A DNA stretch of 64,000 nt from Anaeromyxobacter sp. (GCA_016718565.1 JADKCZ010000008.1:205099-269098), one strand, 5' to 3'; shown: positions 18,156-27,152, counted from the first letter of the stretch. A program made the numbers and translations. The notes: generated from the letters alone by a model not told the origin.

Positions 18156-18542
18156 ATGAACTTCCCCGAGGACCTGAAGTACACCCGCGAGCACGAGTGG
18201 GCCCGGCTGTCGGCGGCCAAGGTGGTGGTCGGCGTCACCGACTTCGCCCAGGACCAGCTCGGCGACGTGGTCTACGTGGAGCTGCCGGCGGTGGGCGACG
18301 AGGTGAAGCGCGGCGAGTCCTTCGGGGTGGTCGAGTCCACCAAGGCGGTCTCCGAGCTCTTCGCCCCGGTCAGCGGCAAGGTGGTCGAGGTGAACGACCC
18401 GCTGGTGGAGGCCCCCGAGACCGTCAACGAGGATCCGTACGAGGAGGGCTGGATGATCGCCATCGAGCCCTCCGACCCGAAGGAGCTCGCCGAGCTCCTC
18501 GACGTGAAGGCCTACGCGGCCTTCGTGGCCGAGCAGGAGTAG
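18156..18542 (+). CDS. gcvH: glycine cleavage system H protein
   Basis: The 128-residue lipoyl carrier shuttles the aminomethyl group between P and T proteins. K63 in VVESTKAVSEL is the lipoylation site. The N-terminus KYTREHEWA is typical. A GGAGG site lies 12 bases before ATG 18156, and the gene begins 20 bases after gcvT. Confidence 0.98.
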   Translation: MNFPEDLKYTREHEWARLSAAKVVVGVTDFAQDQLGDVVYVELPAVGDEVKRGESFGVVESTKAVSELFAPVSGKVVEVNDPLVEAPETVNEDPYEEGWMIAIEPSDPKELAELLDVKAYAAFVAEQE

Positions 18543-18588
18543 GCCCGCCGCTCCCCGCTGCCGGCGCGCCTGCGCCGCGGAGGCACCG

Positions 18589-19923
18589 TTGCGCTACCAC
18601 CCGCACACCCCCGAGGACGTCCGCGCCATGCTGGACGTCATCGGGGCCGGCTCCGTCCCCGAGCTGTTCCGCTCCATCCCGGCGCCGCTGCGCCTGGGGC
18701 GGCCGCTCGACGTCCCGCCGGCGCTCGACGAGATCGCCCTCTTCGCCGAGCTCGGCCGGCTGGCCGGCCGCAACCAGGTGGCCCACCCGCCCTTCGCCGG
18801 GGCCGGCAGCTACCCGCACCACGTGCCGCCGGTGGTGGACCAGCTGCTGCTGCGCGGGGAGTTCTTCACCGCCTACACGCCCTACCAGCCGGAGATCGCG
18901 CAGGGGACCCTCACCGCGCTCTTCGAGTGGCAGACCTTCGTCAGCCTGCTGACCGGCCTCGACGTCTCCAACGCCTCCATGTACGACGGCGCCACCGCCA
19001 CCGCCGAGGCGGCGCTGATGGCCACCCGGGTGACCGGGCGCAAGAAGATCGTGGTCTCGGCCGCGGTCCACCCCGAGTACCGCAAGGTGCTGGCCACCTA
19101 CCTGCGCTCCACCCACGACGAGGTGGTCACCGTCCCGTTCGGCGCCGACGGGCGCACCGACCTGGCCGCCCTGGCCGCCGCCGTGAAGGGCGCCGCCGCC
19201 GTGATCGTCGGCTGGCCCTCCTTCCTGGGGGTGGTGGACGTGCTGCCCGAGGCGGCCGCCCTGGCCAAGGCGGCCGGCGCGCTCACCATCGCCGTCACCG
19301 CCGAGGCGGTGGCGCTGGGCCTGCTGGAGTCCCCCGGCGCCCTGGGGGCCGACGTGGCGGTGGGCACCTTCCAGAGCTTCGGCAACCCGGTCAGCTTCGG
19401 CGGCCCGGCCCCCGGCTTCTTCGCCCTGAAGGAGCAGTACCTGCGCCAGATGCCCGGCCGGATCTGCGGCGCCACGCTCGACAAGCACGGGCGGCGCGGC
19501 TTCGTGCTGACGCTCTCCACCCGCGAGCAGCACATCCGCCGCGAGAAGGCCACGTCCAACATCTGCACCAACGCCGGGCTGTGCGCCCTGGCCGCCACCA
19601 TCCACCTGACCCTGCTGGGCAAGCAGGGGCTGGCGGCGCTGGCGCGGCTCAACCACGGCCGGCTCCGCCTGCTGCGCGAGGCCCTGGGCGCGCGTGGCGT
19701 CCACCCGGTCTTCGCCGGCCCGGTCTTCAACGAGCAGGCCTTCGAGGTGGGCGACGCCGAGGCCGTGGTGGCCAGGCTCGCCAGGAAGGGGATCGTGGCC
19801 GGCGCCCCGCTGTCGCGCTGGTACCCCGACCACCCGCGCGCCAGGGGCGCGCTCCTCTGCGTGGCCACCGAGCTCCACACCCCGGAGCTCATCGACCTCT
19901 TCGCCAAGGCGGTGCAGCCGTGA
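18589..19923 (+). CDS. gcvPA: glycine dehydrogenase (decarboxylating) subunit 1
   Basis: N-terminal half of the split P protein. It partners GcvPB and does not carry the PLP lysine. 444 residues from a TTG start at 18589, supported by CGGAGG 6 bases upstream and by the family N-terminus RYHPHTPEDVRAML. Conserved blocks: GAGSYPHHVPPVVDQLL, TAYTPYQPEIAQGTL, MYDGATATAEA and REKATSNICTN. The split architecture is usual in bacteria outside gamma-proteobacteria. It overlaps gcvPB by GTGA. Confidence 0.97.
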   Translation: MRYHPHTPEDVRAMLDVIGAGSVPELFRSIPAPLRLGRPLDVPPALDEIALFAELGRLAGRNQVAHPPFAGAGSYPHHVPPVVDQLLLRGEFFTAYTPYQPEIAQGTLTALFEWQTFVSLLTGLDVSNASMYDGATATAEAALMATRVTGRKKIVVSAAVHPEYRKVLATYLRSTHDEVVTVPFGADGRTDLAALAAAVKGAAAVIVGWPSFLGVVDVLPEAAALAKAAGALTIAVTAEAVALGLLESPGALGADVAVGTFQSFGNPVSFGGPAPGFFALKEQYLRQMPGRICGATLDKHGRRGFVLTLSTREQHIRREKATSNICTNAGLCALAATIHLTLLGKQGLAALARLNHGRLRLLREALGARGVHPVFAGPVFNEQAFEVGDAEAVVARLARKGIVAGAPLSRWYPDHPRARGALLCVATELHTPELIDLFAKAVQP

Positions 19924-21485
19924 GCAACCCCACCGGCTGGAAGCCGAGCATGGAGCCGGGCGCTGGCCAGGCCCGGACGCCGCTGGCCCCCGGGCTGGGC
20001 GGCGCGGTGCAGGGCATCGCCTTCGAGGAGCCGCTGGTCTTCGAGCACGGCTCCAGGGGGCGCTGCGGCGTGGCGCTCCCCGCCGCGCCCGGGCCCGAGG
20101 TGGCCTCCGACCTGCCGCCCGGGCTGGTGCGCGGCCCGGTGGAGGGCCTGCCCGAGCTCTCCGAGCTGGAGACGGTGCGCCACTTCACGCGCCTGTCGGC
20201 CTGGAACCACGGCATCGACACCGGCTTCTACCCGCTCGGCTCCTGCACCATGAAGTACAACCCGAAGTCGAGCGAGGCGCTGGCCCGCCTGCCGGGCTTC
20301 GCCAACGTCCACCCGCTGGCCCCGGCCGAGCTGGTCCAGGGCGCGCTCGAGCTGATGTACCAGCTGGAGCGGGCCCTCTCCGAGATCGCCGGCATGGACG
20401 CCACCACCCTCTCCCCGGCGGCCGGCGCCCAGGGCGAGCTGTGCGGCCTGATGGTGATCCGCGCCTGGCACGAGGCCCACGGCAACCCGCGCAAGAAGGT
20501 GCTCATCCCGGACACCGCCCACGGCACCAACCCGGCCTCGGCGGCGCTCAACGGCTACACCTGCGTGCAGCTGGCCAGCGGCCCGGACGGCCGGCTCCAC
20601 CCCGAGGCGGTGGCGGCCGCCATGGACCAGGACGTGGCCGCCATCATGATCACCAACCCCAACACCCTGGGGATCTTCGAGAGCCACATCGCCGAGATCG
20701 CCGCCATCGTGCACGCCAAGGGGGGGCTGGTGTACGGCGACGGCGCCAACATGAACGCCCTGCTGGGCGTGGCCCGGCCCGGCGACATGGGCTTCGACGT
20801 CATCCAGTACAACCTGCACAAGACCTTCGCCACGCCGCACGGCGGCGGCGGCCCGGGCTCCGGCCCGGTGGCGGTGAAGGCCACCCTGGCGCCCTTCCTG
20901 CCGCTGCCGGTGGTGGTCAAGGAGGGCGAGGGCTACCGGCTGGTGACCGAGGTGGCCGAGCGGCCCGGCACGGTGGGCAAGCTGCGCGAGTTCTGGGGCA
21001 ACTTCGGCATGTTCGTGCGCGCCTGGGCCATCATCCGCGAGTACGGCCCGGAGGGGCTCAAGGCCACCGGCGAGCTGGCGGTGCTCAACGCCAACTACGC
21101 CCGGGCCAGGCTCAAGGGCACCTACAACCTGCCGTACGAGACCGACTCGCTGCACGAGGTGGTCTTCGACGACAAGGCGCAGAAGGCCACCGGCGTGACC
21201 ACCATGGACGTGGCCAAGCGGCTCATCGACCACGGCTTCCACCCGCCCACCATCTACTTCCCGCTGGTGGTCCACGGGGCGCTCATGATCGAGCCCACCG
21301 AGACCGAGTCGAAGGAGGCCATCGACGCCTTCGTGGACGCCATGCTGGCCATCGCCGCCGAGGCGGTCGCCGATCCGGAGGCCGTCAAGGCGGCGCCGCT
21401 GAAGCCGGTGCGGGCGCGGCTCGACGAGACCCGGGCGGCGCGCAGGCCGGTGCTGCGCTGGACGCCGGGGATGAAGGTGGAGTGA
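19920..21485 (+). CDS. gcvPB: glycine dehydrogenase (decarboxylating) subunit 2
   Basis: PLP-carrying half of the P protein, which decarboxylates glycine and loads the aminomethyl group on GcvH. 521 residues from GTG 19920. The PLP lysine is in NLHKTFATPHGGGGPGSGP. GFYPLGSCTMKYNPK, PDTAHGTNPASA and ITNPNTLGIFE are also recognisable. Last gene of the operon; the following lipoprotein has its own -10 element. Confidence 0.98.
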   Translation: MSNPTGWKPSMEPGAGQARTPLAPGLGGAVQGIAFEEPLVFEHGSRGRCGVALPAAPGPEVASDLPPGLVRGPVEGLPELSELETVRHFTRLSAWNHGIDTGFYPLGSCTMKYNPKSSEALARLPGFANVHPLAPAELVQGALELMYQLERALSEIAGMDATTLSPAAGAQGELCGLMVIRAWHEAHGNPRKKVLIPDTAHGTNPASAALNGYTCVQLASGPDGRLHPEAVAAAMDQDVAAIMITNPNTLGIFESHIAEIAAIVHAKGGLVYGDGANMNALLGVARPGDMGFDVIQYNLHKTFATPHGGGGPGSGPVAVKATLAPFLPLPVVVKEGEGYRLVTEVAERPGTVGKLREFWGNFGMFVRAWAIIREYGPEGLKATGELAVLNANYARARLKGTYNLPYETDSLHEVVFDDKAQKATGVTTMDVAKRLIDHGFHPPTIYFPLVVHGALMIEPTETESKEAIDAFVDAMLAIAAEAVADPEAVKAAPLKPVRARLDETRAARRPVLRWTPGMKVE

Positions 21486-21579
21486 CCGGCGGGGCCGGGA
21501 CGCACGCCGCGTGCTGGGCCCCATGGTAGGATACCCCTCCGCCTGGGCGCGCCCCGCGCCCGGCCCCGGGGGTCCCCGC

Positions 21580-22248
21580 ATGTCTCGTGCCCGCTCGTTG
21601 CTCGCTGCCCTGGCCGTCCTCGGCGCCTCCGCGCTGACCGGCTGCAACCCCTACCTGGTGAACCTGCGCCACGACGAGCTGCGGCCGAACGCCGGCTTCA
21701 CCTTCGTGGACGCCCGGCCGGGAGGCCAGAAGTCATCCGGCAACGAGTCGCTCCTCATCACGAGCTGCGACTACGGCATCTACCGGCTCGGCGACGACAA
21801 GTTCACGCCCGACCGCGTGGCGGTGCTGCGCAGCGACCTCGATCGGGCGCTCGGCGCCGAGCTGGCCGGCCGCAAGGTGACGCTGAAGAACTACACGGTG
21901 CACTTCAACCTGTCCGGGCGGCTGCGCGGGCAGGTGGCGGCCACCCACAGCGGGGCCATCCCCGCCCTCATGAACGACCAGTCGGTGCACGGCTGCGCGG
22001 CGGACGACCTGACCGGCGGCTACACCGGGAACGAGCAGACCACCGCCGGGCCCCCGCTCATCGTGGTCATCGACCTGGAGGTGGACGGCAAGGCGGTCCA
22101 CGCCCGCTGGTTCGAGAACTCGCCGGGCGCCGACGTCGTCAAGACGGGCAGCCCCGAGTGGCACGAGTGGGTGAGCCAGGCCCTGCGGAGCGCCACCGCC
22201 CGCGCCGTGGGCAACGTCCGGACGGCCATCGGTCCCGGCGGAGCCTGA
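21580..22248 (+). CDS. predicted lipoprotein of unknown function
   Basis: 222 residues from ATG 21580. Residues 1-22 form a lipoprotein signal ending in the lipobox ALTGC. The mature part contains three or four cysteines (TSCDYG, HGCAADD) and alternating strands, for example RKVTLKNYTVHFNLSG and PPLIVVIDLEVDGKAV. No family recognised. A TAGGAT at 21527-21532 may be its -10 element, giving a leader of about 45 bases. Confidence 0.7.
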   Translation: MSRARSLLAALAVLGASALTGCNPYLVNLRHDELRPNAGFTFVDARPGGQKSSGNESLLITSCDYGIYRLGDDKFTPDRVAVLRSDLDRALGAELAGRKVTLKNYTVHFNLSGRLRGQVAATHSGAIPALMNDQSVHGCAADDLTGGYTGNEQTTAGPPLIVVIDLEVDGKAVHARWFENSPGADVVKTGSPEWHEWVSQALRSATARAVGNVRTAIGPGGA

Positions 22249-22261
22249 GCGACCCGCCTTC

Positions 22262-22436
22262 GGGGTCGAGGACGCTGTCGAGGACGCTGTCGAGGTCGGG
22301 GGCGAGGTCGCGGTCGAGGTCGCGGTCGAGGTCGCCGTCGCGGTCGCGGTCGAGGTCGCGGTCGCGGTCGCGGTCGCGGTCGCGGTCGCGGTCGTCGCGG
22401 TCGCGGTCGCGGTCGCGGTCGCGGTCGCGGTCGGGC
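22262..22436 (+). repeat. GGTCGC/GGTCGA hexanucleotide tandem repeat
   Basis: About 175 bases built of six-base units, mostly GGTCGC interspersed with GGTCGA, with one phase slip (GTCGTCGCGG near 22400). Left-hand units are degenerate (GACGCTGTCGAG twice), the right-hand ones nearly perfect. It fills most of the 323-base gap between the lipoprotein and pirin genes. It has no stop codons in several frames and so creates spurious Ser-Arg or Arg-Asp repeat open frames. Confidence 0.9.
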
Positions 22437-22442
22437 TCTCCG

Positions 22443-22486
22443 CTCACCCTCTCCCCCAGCTGGCTGGGGGAGAGGGCCGGGGTGAG
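22443..22486 (+). repeat. intergenic palindromic element
   Basis: A perfect 14-bp inverted repeat (arms 22447-22460 and 22463-22476, core CCTCTCCCCCAGC) is flanked by a second pairing block CTCACC (22443-22448) with GGTGAG (22481-22486). This resembles the widespread proteobacterial intergenic repeat whose accidental translation reads LTPALSPxxxGER. It may also act as a terminator for the upstream lipoprotein gene, but no U-tract follows. Confidence 0.75.
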
Positions 22487-22571
22487 GGGGCACGGCGGCC
22501 TGGAGTGTGGTCGCGGGGGCGACCCGTGGCCCGCCGCCCCGGCGCCGGTTAAGACCCGCGCCGGAGGCCAC

Positions 22572-23456
22572 ATGCCGGAACGGATCCAGCAGGACGTCAT
22601 CACCCCGGTGCTGACCAGCGACGGCGCCGGGGTGCGGCTCAAGCGCTCCATCGCCACCGAGCGGCTCGACCACCTCGACCCGTTCTTCCTCTTCGACCAC
22701 TTCGGCTCGGAGGACGCCGCCGACTACCTGGCGGGCTTCCCGATGCACCCCCACCGGGGCATCGAGACCATCACCTACATGCTGGACGGCAGCGTCTCGC
22801 ACCGCGACAGCCTGGGGAACTCCGGGGTCATCGGCGCCGGCGACGTGCAGTGGATGACCGCCGGCAGCGGCATCCTGCACGAGGAGATGCCCAGGGCCGG
22901 GCCGCGCCGGCTGGACGGGTTCCAGGTCTGGGTGAACCTGCCGCGGGCGCTCAAGATGACCGCGCCGCGCTACCAGGACGTGCCGGCCGCCTCCATCCCC
23001 GAGGTGGCGCGCCCCGACGGCGCCCGGGTGCGGGTGGTGGCGGGCGCGGTGGAGGGCGTGACCGGGGCGGTCCGCGAGATCTTCGCCGGCCCCACCTACC
23101 TCGACGTGCGCCTGCCGGCCGGCGGCGCCTTCGAGCAGCCGGTGGCGCTCGGCCACACCGCGGTGCTCTACGTCTTCGAGGGCGAGGTGGCGGTGGGCGG
23201 GGCGGTGGCGGCGCGGGGCGGCGGCGTCCGCGGCCCCCGGCTGATCATCCTCGGCGACGGCGACGTGGTCCGCGCCCACGCCGTCGGCGGCCCGGCGCGC
23301 TTCCTGCTGCTCTCCGCGCAGCCGCTGGGGGAGCCGGCCGTCCGCTACGGCCCCTTCGTCATGAACACCGCCGAGGAGATCCAGCAGGCCCTGGCCGAGC
23401 TGCGCCAGGGGACCTTCGTCAAGGTGGGCGCGGCCGGCGCCGGGGGCGCGAGGTAG
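22572..23456 (+). CDS. pirin-family protein
   Basis: 294-residue two-domain cupin. The N-terminal cupin (about 1-135) has the metal-binding pattern HPHRGIETITYML plus HRDS and a later HEEM, giving the His/His/His/Glu set of pirins. The start ATG 22572 has GGAGG upstream; the frame stays open further left only because it runs into the hexanucleotide repeat. Bacterial pirins have quercetin dioxygenase activity or bind metabolic enzymes; which applies here is unknown. Confidence 0.93.
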   Translation: MPERIQQDVITPVLTSDGAGVRLKRSIATERLDHLDPFFLFDHFGSEDAADYLAGFPMHPHRGIETITYMLDGSVSHRDSLGNSGVIGAGDVQWMTAGSGILHEEMPRAGPRRLDGFQVWVNLPRALKMTAPRYQDVPAASIPEVARPDGARVRVVAGAVEGVTGAVREIFAGPTYLDVRLPAGGAFEQPVALGHTAVLYVFEGEVAVGGAVAARGGGVRGPRLIILGDGDVVRAHAVGGPARFLLLSAQPLGEPAVRYGPFVMNTAEEIQQALAELRQGTFVKVGAAGAGGAR

Positions 23457-23497
23457 GCCGGGGCCGCCCGGCGCTCCCCTCCCGCCCGCCCCTCGGC

Positions 23498-23503
23498 TAT
23501 CCT
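23498..23503 (+). promoter_or_regulatory. -10 element of the ccsA-like gene
   Basis: TATCCT ends 10 bases before ATG 23514, so the predicted leader is only 3-4 bases. Confidence 0.4.
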
Positions 23504-23513
23504 GCGCGGCCGC

Positions 23514-24299
23514 ATGGGCCCACCCGGCACGACCAGCGGACCAGCGGCGCCCGAGGCGCTGCTGCTCCTCCTCCAGGCGGCCGCCGCCTGCCACGCGCTG
23601 GCCCTGGTGGCGGCGCTGCTGCGGCCGCGGCTGGCCCGCTGGCCCCTGCTGGCCGGCGTGGCGCTCCAGCTCGCCTGGTCGCTCTGGCGCGGCCTGCTCA
23701 TCGGCTTCCTGCCGCTCACCAACAAGGCCGAGTCCTTCGCCGGCGCGGCGCTGGCGGTGGGCCTCACCGGCGCGCTGGCCTTCCGGCCGGCGCGCGCCTA
23801 CCTGGTCCCGCTGCTGCTGGTGCTGGGCGCGGCCCTGGCCGCCTCGCTGGCCTTCCCGCAGGGGCTGCACTGGCCGCCCCCGCTGATGCGGACCATCTGG
23901 TACCCCACCCACGTGCCGCTCTCCTTCCTGGCCTACGGCACCTGGGTGGCCGCGGCGGCGGCGGGCCTGGCCTGGTTCACCGATCGCGATCCCGGCTGGC
24001 TGGCGCTGATCGACCGGCTGGCGCTGTGGGGCTTCGCCCTCTGGTCGCTCTCCATGATCTGCGGCGGCGTCTGGGGCGTGGTCGCCTGGGGGGCCTGGTT
24101 CCTCTGGGACCCCAAGGTGGTCTGGTCGGTCATCCTCTGGTTCCACTCGGCCACCTTCGTGCACGTGCGGCTCACCCCGTCCCTGGTGGCCCGGCCCTGG
24201 GTGCGCCCGGCGCTGGCGCTGGTCGGCTTCGGCCTGCTCTTCGTGGCCTACGTGGGCACCTCCTTCTTCTTCGGCACGGGCAGCCATGCCTTCGGCTAG
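23514..24299 (+). CDS. CcsA/ResC-type cytochrome c assembly protein
   Basis: 261 residues with about seven or eight membrane helices. The tryptophan-rich haem-handling loop VWGVVAWGAWFLWDPKVVWS (about 185-204) matches the WWD signature of CcmC/CcmF/CcsA proteins, although the usual acidic residue after DPK is Val. Candidate haem-ligand histidines are in WYPTHVPLS and LWFHSATFVH. Together with the overlapping ResB-like gene it forms a compact System II haem-transfer and cytochrome c ligation pair. Confidence 0.88.
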   Translation: MGPPGTTSGPAAPEALLLLLQAAAACHALALVAALLRPRLARWPLLAGVALQLAWSLWRGLLIGFLPLTNKAESFAGAALAVGLTGALAFRPARAYLVPLLLVLGAALAASLAFPQGLHWPPPLMRTIWYPTHVPLSFLAYGTWVAAAAAGLAWFTDRDPGWLALIDRLALWGFALWSLSMICGGVWGVVAWGAWFLWDPKVVWSVILWFHSATFVHVRLTPSLVARPWVRPALALVGFGLLFVAYVGTSFFFGTGSHAFG

Positions 24300-25290
24300 C
24301 CCGCCGCTCGGCCTCGGGGCGCCCCGGCCGCCCGCGCCCCGGCTCGCCTGGCTGCGCTCCCAGGGGCTCGGCCTGTGCTGCGGCCTGGGCACCGTGCTCC
24401 TGCTGGCCATCGGCTCGGTGGTCATGGTGGCCACCCGCGACGGCGCCTCGGCCGGCATCGGCCTCGACGACCTGACGGGCTTCTTCCTCCGGCCCAGCCC
24501 GGCCCACCTCTGGCTCTACCTGCTCTTCCCGCTGGCCGGGCTGTACGCCCTCAACACCACGCTGGCCACCTGGGACAACCTGGTGCGCCGCTGGCGGGCC
24601 GGGCAGCGCGCGCCCTCCGCCTACGCCGTCGCGGTGATCCACGCGGCCTTCCTGCTGGGCCTGGCGGCGCACGGGGTGGGCGGCTTCCTCTCCGAGGAGC
24701 GGGGCGCGGTGGTGGTCACCTCGGGGTGGCAGCCGCTGCCGGCCTTCGGCGAGGTGCGGCTCACCTCGCTGGAGGTGGACGCGCTGCCCAACGGCATGCC
24801 GCGCGAGGCACGGGTGGCGCTGGAGGTGCGCCGCCCGGGCGGGGCCGTCGAGCCCGCCCTGGTGGGCTACAACCAGCCGCTCTCGGAGGGCTTCGGGGCC
24901 CGGCTGGCGCTGCTGCAGGAGTTCGGGCAGGCGCGGGTGGCCCACCTCTCCTCCGGGGCCGAGCGCTGCGCGCTGGCCGAGGGCCAGGCCTGTCGCCTGG
25001 GCGGCGACGAGGTGGCCCTGCTCGGGTTCGGCGAGGTCCCCGGCCTGGGCACGCCCGCGGCGCTGCTGCGCGCCCCCGGGCCGGACGGCGCGCCCGCCGA
25101 GCGCTGGGTGGCGGCGCAGGGGCTGCTGGCGCTGCGCGGCGGACGCCCCCTCTCGCTGGACGCGGTGGCGCCGGAGCCGGCGGTGCTGCTGCGCGTCCGC
25201 GAGACGCCCGGCACCCCCTGGGCGCTGGCCTCGGCGCTGGTGCTGCTGGCCGGGACGCTGCTGATGTGGCGGCGGCTCCTCGCCAGGTGA
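24286..25290 (+). CDS. ResB-like cytochrome c biogenesis membrane protein
   Basis: 334 residues. The ATG at 24286 overlaps the preceding gene by 14 bases. Three N-terminal membrane helices (about 27-50, 72-95 and 110-133) are followed by a periplasmic beta-rich domain (about 135-305) and a final helix (about 310-330), the ResB/Ccs1 topology. VIHAAFLLGLAAHGVGGFL carries possible haem-ligand histidines. It is shorter than classical ResB proteins (roughly 450-550 residues), as in the compact forms of Deltaproteobacteria. Confidence 0.78.
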   Translation: MPSASPPLGLGAPRPPAPRLAWLRSQGLGLCCGLGTVLLLAIGSVVMVATRDGASAGIGLDDLTGFFLRPSPAHLWLYLLFPLAGLYALNTTLATWDNLVRRWRAGQRAPSAYAVAVIHAAFLLGLAAHGVGGFLSEERGAVVVTSGWQPLPAFGEVRLTSLEVDALPNGMPREARVALEVRRPGGAVEPALVGYNQPLSEGFGARLALLQEFGQARVAHLSSGAERCALAEGQACRLGGDEVALLGFGEVPGLGTPAALLRAPGPDGAPAERWVAAQGLLALRGGRPLSLDAVAPEPAVLLRVRETPGTPWALASALVLLAGTLLMWRRLLAR

Positions 25291-25369
25291 GGCCACGCCC
25301 GCCCACGGCCCCGCCCCGCGCACCGAGCCCCTCGCCCAGGCAGCGCGCCGCCCGGGACGCCGCGCCGCC

Positions 25370-25846
25370 CTACTTGGCCAGCCTCGCCTCCAGGAAGGCC
25401 TGGCGCACCGCCGCGTGGTCCTCCACCTGGCGGTCGTAGGGCTCGTGGAAGAGGGGCGCCGCCACCAGGAAGTCGGCGGTGGAGCGGTTGCAGGCCGTGG
25501 GGATGTTGTAGAGCACCGCCAGGCGGAGCAGCGCCTTCACGTCCGGATCGTGCGGCTGGGGCTCCAGCGGGTCCCAGAAGAAGATCAGCACGTCGAGGTC
25601 GCCCTCGGCGATCTTGGCCCCCACCTGCTGGTCGCCGCCCAGCGGGCCGGAGCGGAAGCGGGTCACCGGCAGGCCGGTGGCGGCGGCCACCAGGCCGCCG
25701 GTGGTGCCGGTGCCGAACAGGTGGTGCTCGCGCAGCACCTCCTTGTTGTACTCGACCCAGGCCAGCAGGTCGGGCTTGCGCGAGTCGTGCGCGATCAGCA
25801 CCACGTGCTTGCGCTCGCGCATGGGGATGCGGGTCACCTCGTCCAT
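25370..25846 (-). CDS. mgsA: methylglyoxal synthase
   Basis: Converts dihydroxyacetone phosphate to methylglyoxal and phosphate, a glycolytic bypass. 158 residues from ATG 25846 (a GTG two codons upstream is an alternative). All signatures are present: LIAHDSRKPDLL, LFGTGTTGG (phosphate-binding), SGPLGGDQQVGA and FFWDPLEPQPHDPDVKALLR with the conserved His and Asp. It lies 64 bases downstream of the TonB-like gene on the same strand. Confidence 0.96.
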   Translation of the reverse strand: MDEVTRIPMRERKHVVLIAHDSRKPDLLAWVEYNKEVLREHHLFGTGTTGGLVAAATGLPVTRFRSGPLGGDQQVGAKIAEGDLDVLIFFWDPLEPQPHDPDVKALLRLAVLYNIPTACNRSTADFLVAAPLFHEPYDRQVEDHAAVRQAFLEARLAK

Positions 25847-25910
25847 GTTCACCTCGGGTGCGGGCCGGGCCCGCGGGCCCGGCTGGCGTGGGTGGGGCGG
25901 CGGCCGGGCC

Positions 25911-27053
25911 TCAGGGCGAGGCGCCGCGGGTGATGCGGAAGCCGGATCGCCCCACCTCCAGGTAGAACCCGAAGGTGAAGCGGATCTCGCCGCGGCCGTC
26001 CACCAGCCCCGGCGGCGGGTTGTTGAAGGGCTGGGCCTTGCGGAAGGCGTCGAGCGCGGTCCGGTCCAGGAAGTCCACGCCGCTGGAGCGCTGCACCGCC
26101 AGGTCCTTCACGCCCCCGGCGTCGTCGAGCGTCACCGCCAGCAGGGTGACCCGGTCCTTGAAGGCGTACATGGTCCGGTCGGGATCGCGCAGGTCGAGCG
26201 CGTGCTGCGGGGTCCAGGTGCCGGAGACCGCCTGCTTGATGCGGTTGAAGTAGGTGGCGTACTTGAACTCGCGGGTGTTGAGGTAGGTGCCGTCGCCCTC
26301 CTCCACGCCGTCGAGGTGATCCGGGGCCGGGCCGCCCAGCAGCCTGGCGAAGGTCTCGGAGGGGACCGAGAGGCGCGGGTCGAAGCGCCCCGCCGCGCGC
26401 GCGCCGCCCTGCCCGGCCTCGGCGCTGGTCCTGGCGGCCTCGGCGGCGGCGCGGGCCACCTCCTCGCCGCCCACCCCCGCCGGGAGGGGCAGCCCTTCGG
26501 GCGTCGCAGCCGCCGCCACCCTGGCAGCCGCCGCGGCCCCCTCCGCGCCGGCCCGCTCCTGCGCTGCCTTCCCGCCCGCCCCCTTGGGCGCGCCACCGGC
26601 GGCGGCCACCGCGGCGGTGGGCACCGGCGCCACCTGGCCGAAGCCGGGCCGGGCGAAGCGGGAGCGGGTCTCCTTCGCCACGGTGTTGTTCCGGTCGCTG
26701 AGGAACTGGGTCTCCTTGGGCGGGGTGCTGTCGAGCGACGGCGCCACCTCGACCACCTGGCCCGCCGAGGCCGGCGGGGGCGGGCGCGGGGCGGGCGGGG
26801 GCGCAGGGATGGCTCGCGCCGCCGGGCGGGGCTCGCCGCCGATGGCCCGGTTGGCCTCCCAGTCGGCCGCGGCCAGCGGCGCCAGGTCCACCGGCCGGCT
26901 CTCGGGAGCCTGGCCGAGCCCCAGCCAGCCGGCGTCGAGCTGCGACAGCAGGGCCAGGTTGAAGGCCACCGACAGGGCGAGCGCCAGGAGCGCCCGCCAG
27001 CCTGAGCGGTCCTTGCGCCGTGCGCGCCGGAGGGTGGGTCCGAGGTGGTTCAT
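25911..27053 (-). CDS. TonB-family envelope protein
   Basis: 380 residues. One N-terminal membrane anchor (about 18-40, preceded by RRARRKDRSG), a long Pro/Ala/Gly-rich spacer (about 50-230) and a C-terminal TonB-like domain (about 270-370). The last is recognised by FKYATYFNRIKQAVSGTW and by VTLDDAGGVKDLAVQRSSG followed by LDRTALDAFRKAQPFNNPP. No ExbB/ExbD genes are in the window. The anchor-spacer-TonB layout suggests it spans the periplasm. Confidence 0.88.
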   Translation of the reverse strand: MNHLGPTLRRARRKDRSGWRALLALALSVAFNLALLSQLDAGWLGLGQAPESRPVDLAPLAAADWEANRAIGGEPRPAARAIPAPPPAPRPPPPASAGQVVEVAPSLDSTPPKETQFLSDRNNTVAKETRSRFARPGFGQVAPVPTAAVAAAGGAPKGAGGKAAQERAGAEGAAAAARVAAAATPEGLPLPAGVGGEEVARAAAEAARTSAEAGQGGARAAGRFDPRLSVPSETFARLLGGPAPDHLDGVEEGDGTYLNTREFKYATYFNRIKQAVSGTWTPQHALDLRDPDRTMYAFKDRVTLLAVTLDDAGGVKDLAVQRSSGVDFLDRTALDAFRKAQPFNNPPPGLVDGRGEIRFTFGFYLEVGRSGFRITRGASP

Positions 27054-27064
27054 GCCGCCGTGAG

Positions 27065-27070
27065 ATCTTA
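27065..27070 (-). promoter_or_regulatory. -10 element of the TonB-like gene
   Basis: TAAGAT on the minus strand in an AT-rich island. The predicted start is about 5 bases before ATG 27053. Confidence 0.4.
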
Positions 27071-27111
27071 ACAAGTTCCGCGCCTTTCGCCTTCCCTGCG
27101 ACCGCGCGGCG

Positions 27112-27140
27112 TTGATCCTGGGCGCCCGGGGGACTAGACC
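27112..27140 (+). promoter_or_regulatory. promoter of the GT51 gene
   Basis: TTGATC (27112-27117) and TAGACC (27135-27140), spacer 17. The predicted start near 27147 leaves about 6 bases before ATG 27153. It is divergent from the TonB-like gene. Confidence 0.5.
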
Positions 27141-27152
27141 TCGGCCCCGGCC

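Noticed and set aside
22158..22571. Ser-Arg dipeptide-repeat extension in frame with pirin
   Set aside because: It is created by the stop-free hexanucleotide tract and the palindromic element; pirin has its own ATG and ribosome site at 22572.
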